Shown here: positions 6,754 through 8,035 of the stretch, piece by piece | How positions within the stretch are numbered: the stretch's first letter is position 1 | Layout: the number at the start of each line of letters is the position of its first letter | Origin: Prolixibacteraceae bacterium | Lineage (GTDB): Bacteria; Bacteroidota; Bacteroidia; Bacteroidales; Prolixibacteraceae | Assembly: GCA_016788685.1 (NCBI GenBank) | Contig: JAEUSS010000127.1 | Location: 1-8,035, forward strand | Length of the DNA: 8,035 nt | Reading direction: 5' to 3' | Translations under genes and position numbers: made by a program | Notes under the pieces: model-generated | What the model was told of the DNA's origin: nothing | The model's input: the letters and a program-made list of their open reading frames with translations, nothing else | Databases searched by the model: none

Positions 6754-7434
6754 TTAGGTTGAAGGCAGATAATTCCGCTCTCCGAAAATGGTGCTTCCAA
6801 TCCTCACCATTGTACTTCCTTCAGCAACGGCAATCAGGTAATCGCCTGACATGCCCATTGATATTTCCTTAAAGTCGGCATTTTCAGGGAAAAAATCCGT
6901 TTTCAGTCTGTCAAAATAATTCTTCAGGCAGGCAAACTCTTTCCTGATCTGGTTTTCATCATCCGTAAAAGTAGCCATTCCCATCACTCCTGAAATTTTT
7001 ACGTGCGTTAATTGGGCGAATTCGGCCGAATGCAGCATGTCAGTCACTTCTGGCATTGAAAATCCAAATTTAGAGTCTTCCTCGGCAATGTGAAACTGGA
7101 GCAGGCAGGGGATGATTCTTTTGCATTTTTTTGCTTCTTTGTCGATGGTTTTCAGTAGTTTAAAAGAATCAACACCGTGGATCAGCCGTACAAACGGAAC
7201 GATGTATTTCACTTTATTGGTTTGCATATGCCCGATAAAATGCCATTCAATGTCCTTCGGAAGTTCTTCATATTTCCAGACCAGTTCCTGAACCTTGTTC
7301 TCGCCGAAAGCCCTTTGCCCGTGACGGTATGCTTCCATCAAAAGTTCTGCCGGTTTGGTTTTCGAGACAGCTACAAGCTGCACGTGGTCAGGTAATCCTG
7401 CTTTAATTTGTGCTATGTTTTCAGCAACGCTCAT
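6754..7434 (-). CDS. yggS: YggS/PLPBP family pyridoxal phosphate homeostasis protein
   Basis: The 226-residue product is a single-domain fold-type III PLP-binding protein. VAVSKTKP (21-28) carries the PLP lysine, Lys25. FGENKVQE (43-50), WHFIGHMQTNK (64-74), SKFGF (121-125), GVMGMATFTDD (149-159), ISMGMSGD (191-198) and EGSTMVRIGSTIFGER (205-220) are the family signatures; the last two regions bind the PLP phosphate. The family has no demonstrated enzymatic reaction. It binds PLP and affects vitamin B6 and amino-acid homeostasis in the cytosol. The length is close to E. coli YggS (234). It is the first gene of a two-gene unit with the DHOD-like gene. No perfect TAnnTTTG box precedes it; TAAATTG followed by CACCCC in the 132-bp gap is the nearest resemblance. 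Confidence 0.95.
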   Translation of the reverse strand: MSVAENIAQIKAGLPDHVQLVAVSKTKPAELLMEAYRHGQRAFGENKVQELVWKYEELPKDIEWHFIGHMQTNKVKYIVPFVRLIHGVDSFKLLKTIDKEAKKCKRIIPCLLQFHIAEEDSKFGFSMPEVTDMLHSAEFAQLTHVKISGVMGMATFTDDENQIRKEFACLKNYFDRLKTDFFPENADFKEISMGMSGDYLIAVAEGSTMVRIGSTIFGERNYLPST

Positions 7435-7484
7435 GTTAAAAATTTAATGAATCACGGGTTGTTTGGGGTGCAATTTACAGTTTT

Positions 7485-7530
7485 CCCGAACAAAAACCGA
7501 AATTAACCATCCCATTTTCGGGGATTCGGG
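7485..7530. repeat. Imperfect inverted repeat between yggS and pabB
   Basis: Two 6-bp stems stack around an internal loop: CCCGAA (7485-7490) pairs with TTCGGG (7525-7530), and CCGAAA (7497-7502) with TTTCGG (7516-7521). The repeat sits in the divergent region and could be an operator or an RNA hairpin, but the arms are short and chance is possible. Confidence 0.3.
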
Positions 7531-7556
7531 GCTCTGCCTGCTTTCGTTGTTTTCTT

Positions 7557-7564
7557 TATCTTTG
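7557..7564 (+). promoter_or_regulatory. Bacteroidota -7 box before pabB
   Basis: TATCTTTG is a perfect TAnnTTTG match only 8 nt before the ATG at 7573. If used, the leader would be a few bases long, or translation would begin at the in-frame ATG at 7606. Confidence 0.5.
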
Positions 7565-7572
7565 GAGCCTGC

Positions 7573-8035
7573 ATGAACGAGATTCAGAAACATACTGTCA
7601 ACCGGATGAACGAACTTGGAGCCTCAGGCCAGCCGTTCGTTTTTGTTATCGATTTTGATTTCAGCAATCCGCTGATTTTCGAGCCCGGAGATTCGTCACT
7701 TTTAATGTGGAAAACTCCGGATTCGGGCAATTATTCAGCTGTCGATATCCCCGGAAGACAAGTGCAGTGGAACATTGATCCGGTTGATTTCGGGCAATAC
7801 CAGAAGGCGTTTTGTACCGTCCAGCATCATATTCATGCCGGAGATACGTATTTATTGAATCTGACCATGCCTACCCGGGTGAAAACCAACCTGACTTCGG
7901 AAGAAATTTTTCACCGCAGCGACGCACCATACAAAATCTGGCTCAAAAATCAGTTTGTATGTTTTTCTCCTGAAATATTTGTGCGGATCAACGATGGCAT
8001 CATTTCTTCTTTCCCGATGAAGGGGACGATTTCGG
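7573..8035 (+). CDS. pabB: Aminodeoxychorismate synthase component I (PabB-like), 3' end outside the window
   Basis: The frame is open from the ATG at 7573 to the window edge, giving 154 residues of what is probably a protein of about 320. AGDTYLLNLT (89-98), FSPEIFVRI (131-139) and SFPMKGTIS (146-154) are the chorismate-binding-enzyme signatures. Lys150 in PMKGT corresponds to the lysine that attacks chorismate in PabB enzymes. PabB converts chorismate to 4-amino-4-deoxychorismate, with ammonia from the PabA glutaminase, toward p-aminobenzoate and folate. The short N-terminal region before AGDTYLLNLT fits the compact PabB form and not TrpE, but anthranilate synthase or another chorismate enzyme cannot be fully excluded without the C-terminal half. 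The start could instead be the ATG at 7606, before NELGASGQPF. The gene diverges from yggS. Confidence 0.88.
   Translation, partial: MNEIQKHTVNRMNELGASGQPFVFVIDFDFSNPLIFEPGDSSLLMWKTPDSGNYSAVDIPGRQVQWNIDPVDFGQYQKAFCTVQHHIHAGDTYLLNLTMPTRVKTNLTSEEIFHRSDAPYKIWLKNQFVCFSPEIFVRINDGIISSFPMKGTIS

Overview
The window looks like an ordinary chromosomal segment of a Bacteroidota bacterium, perhaps a Marinilabiliales/Prolixibacteraceae-like lineage (the family-level guess is weak). Three things support the phylum: five genes have a perfect TAnnTTTG element, the Bacteroidota -7 promoter box, a short distance before the start; leaders are A/T-rich without strong Shine-Dalgarno sequences; and the protein set fits (short PabB, DHOD-like protein, DoxX protein of the PTLEGQYIIKN type, lone gcvT). 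Base composition is moderate throughout and no segment stands out as foreign.

Layout. Left: comB (2-phosphosulfolactate phosphatase, minus) and gcvT (glycine cleavage T-protein, minus), each with its own promoter box and terminator hairpin. Middle: a small orphan HPt phosphotransfer protein (plus) converges with a DoxX-type membrane protein (minus) across a 15-bp inverted repeat. A MATE efflux transporter (minus) follows, and diverges from a small HEAT-like helical repeat protein (plus). Right: the HEAT-like gene converges with a two-gene minus-strand unit, yggS then a dihydroorotate-dehydrogenase-like flavoprotein, across a strong 16-bp-stem terminator. yggS diverges from pabB (plus), which runs off the right edge.

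The genes are mostly single transcription units with unrelated housekeeping jobs: one-carbon/glycine metabolism (gcvT), folate precursor synthesis (pabB), PLP homeostasis (yggS), sulfonate metabolism (comB), drug export (MATE) and signalling (HPt). gcvT and pabB both touch folate metabolism, but they are 5 kb apart and not co-transcribed. yggS and the DHOD-like gene are the only likely operon.

I found no mobile element, CRISPR array, tRNA, rRNA, prophage or defence locus, and no good evidence of a new multi-gene system. The items most worth a second look are the DHOD-like protein that lacks canonical substrate-site motifs, the isolated HPt protein, the uncharacterised HEAT-like protein, and comB without its pathway partners. 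No gap between genes exceeds 300 bases; the longest are 899-1111, 3362-3588 and 4948-5133.
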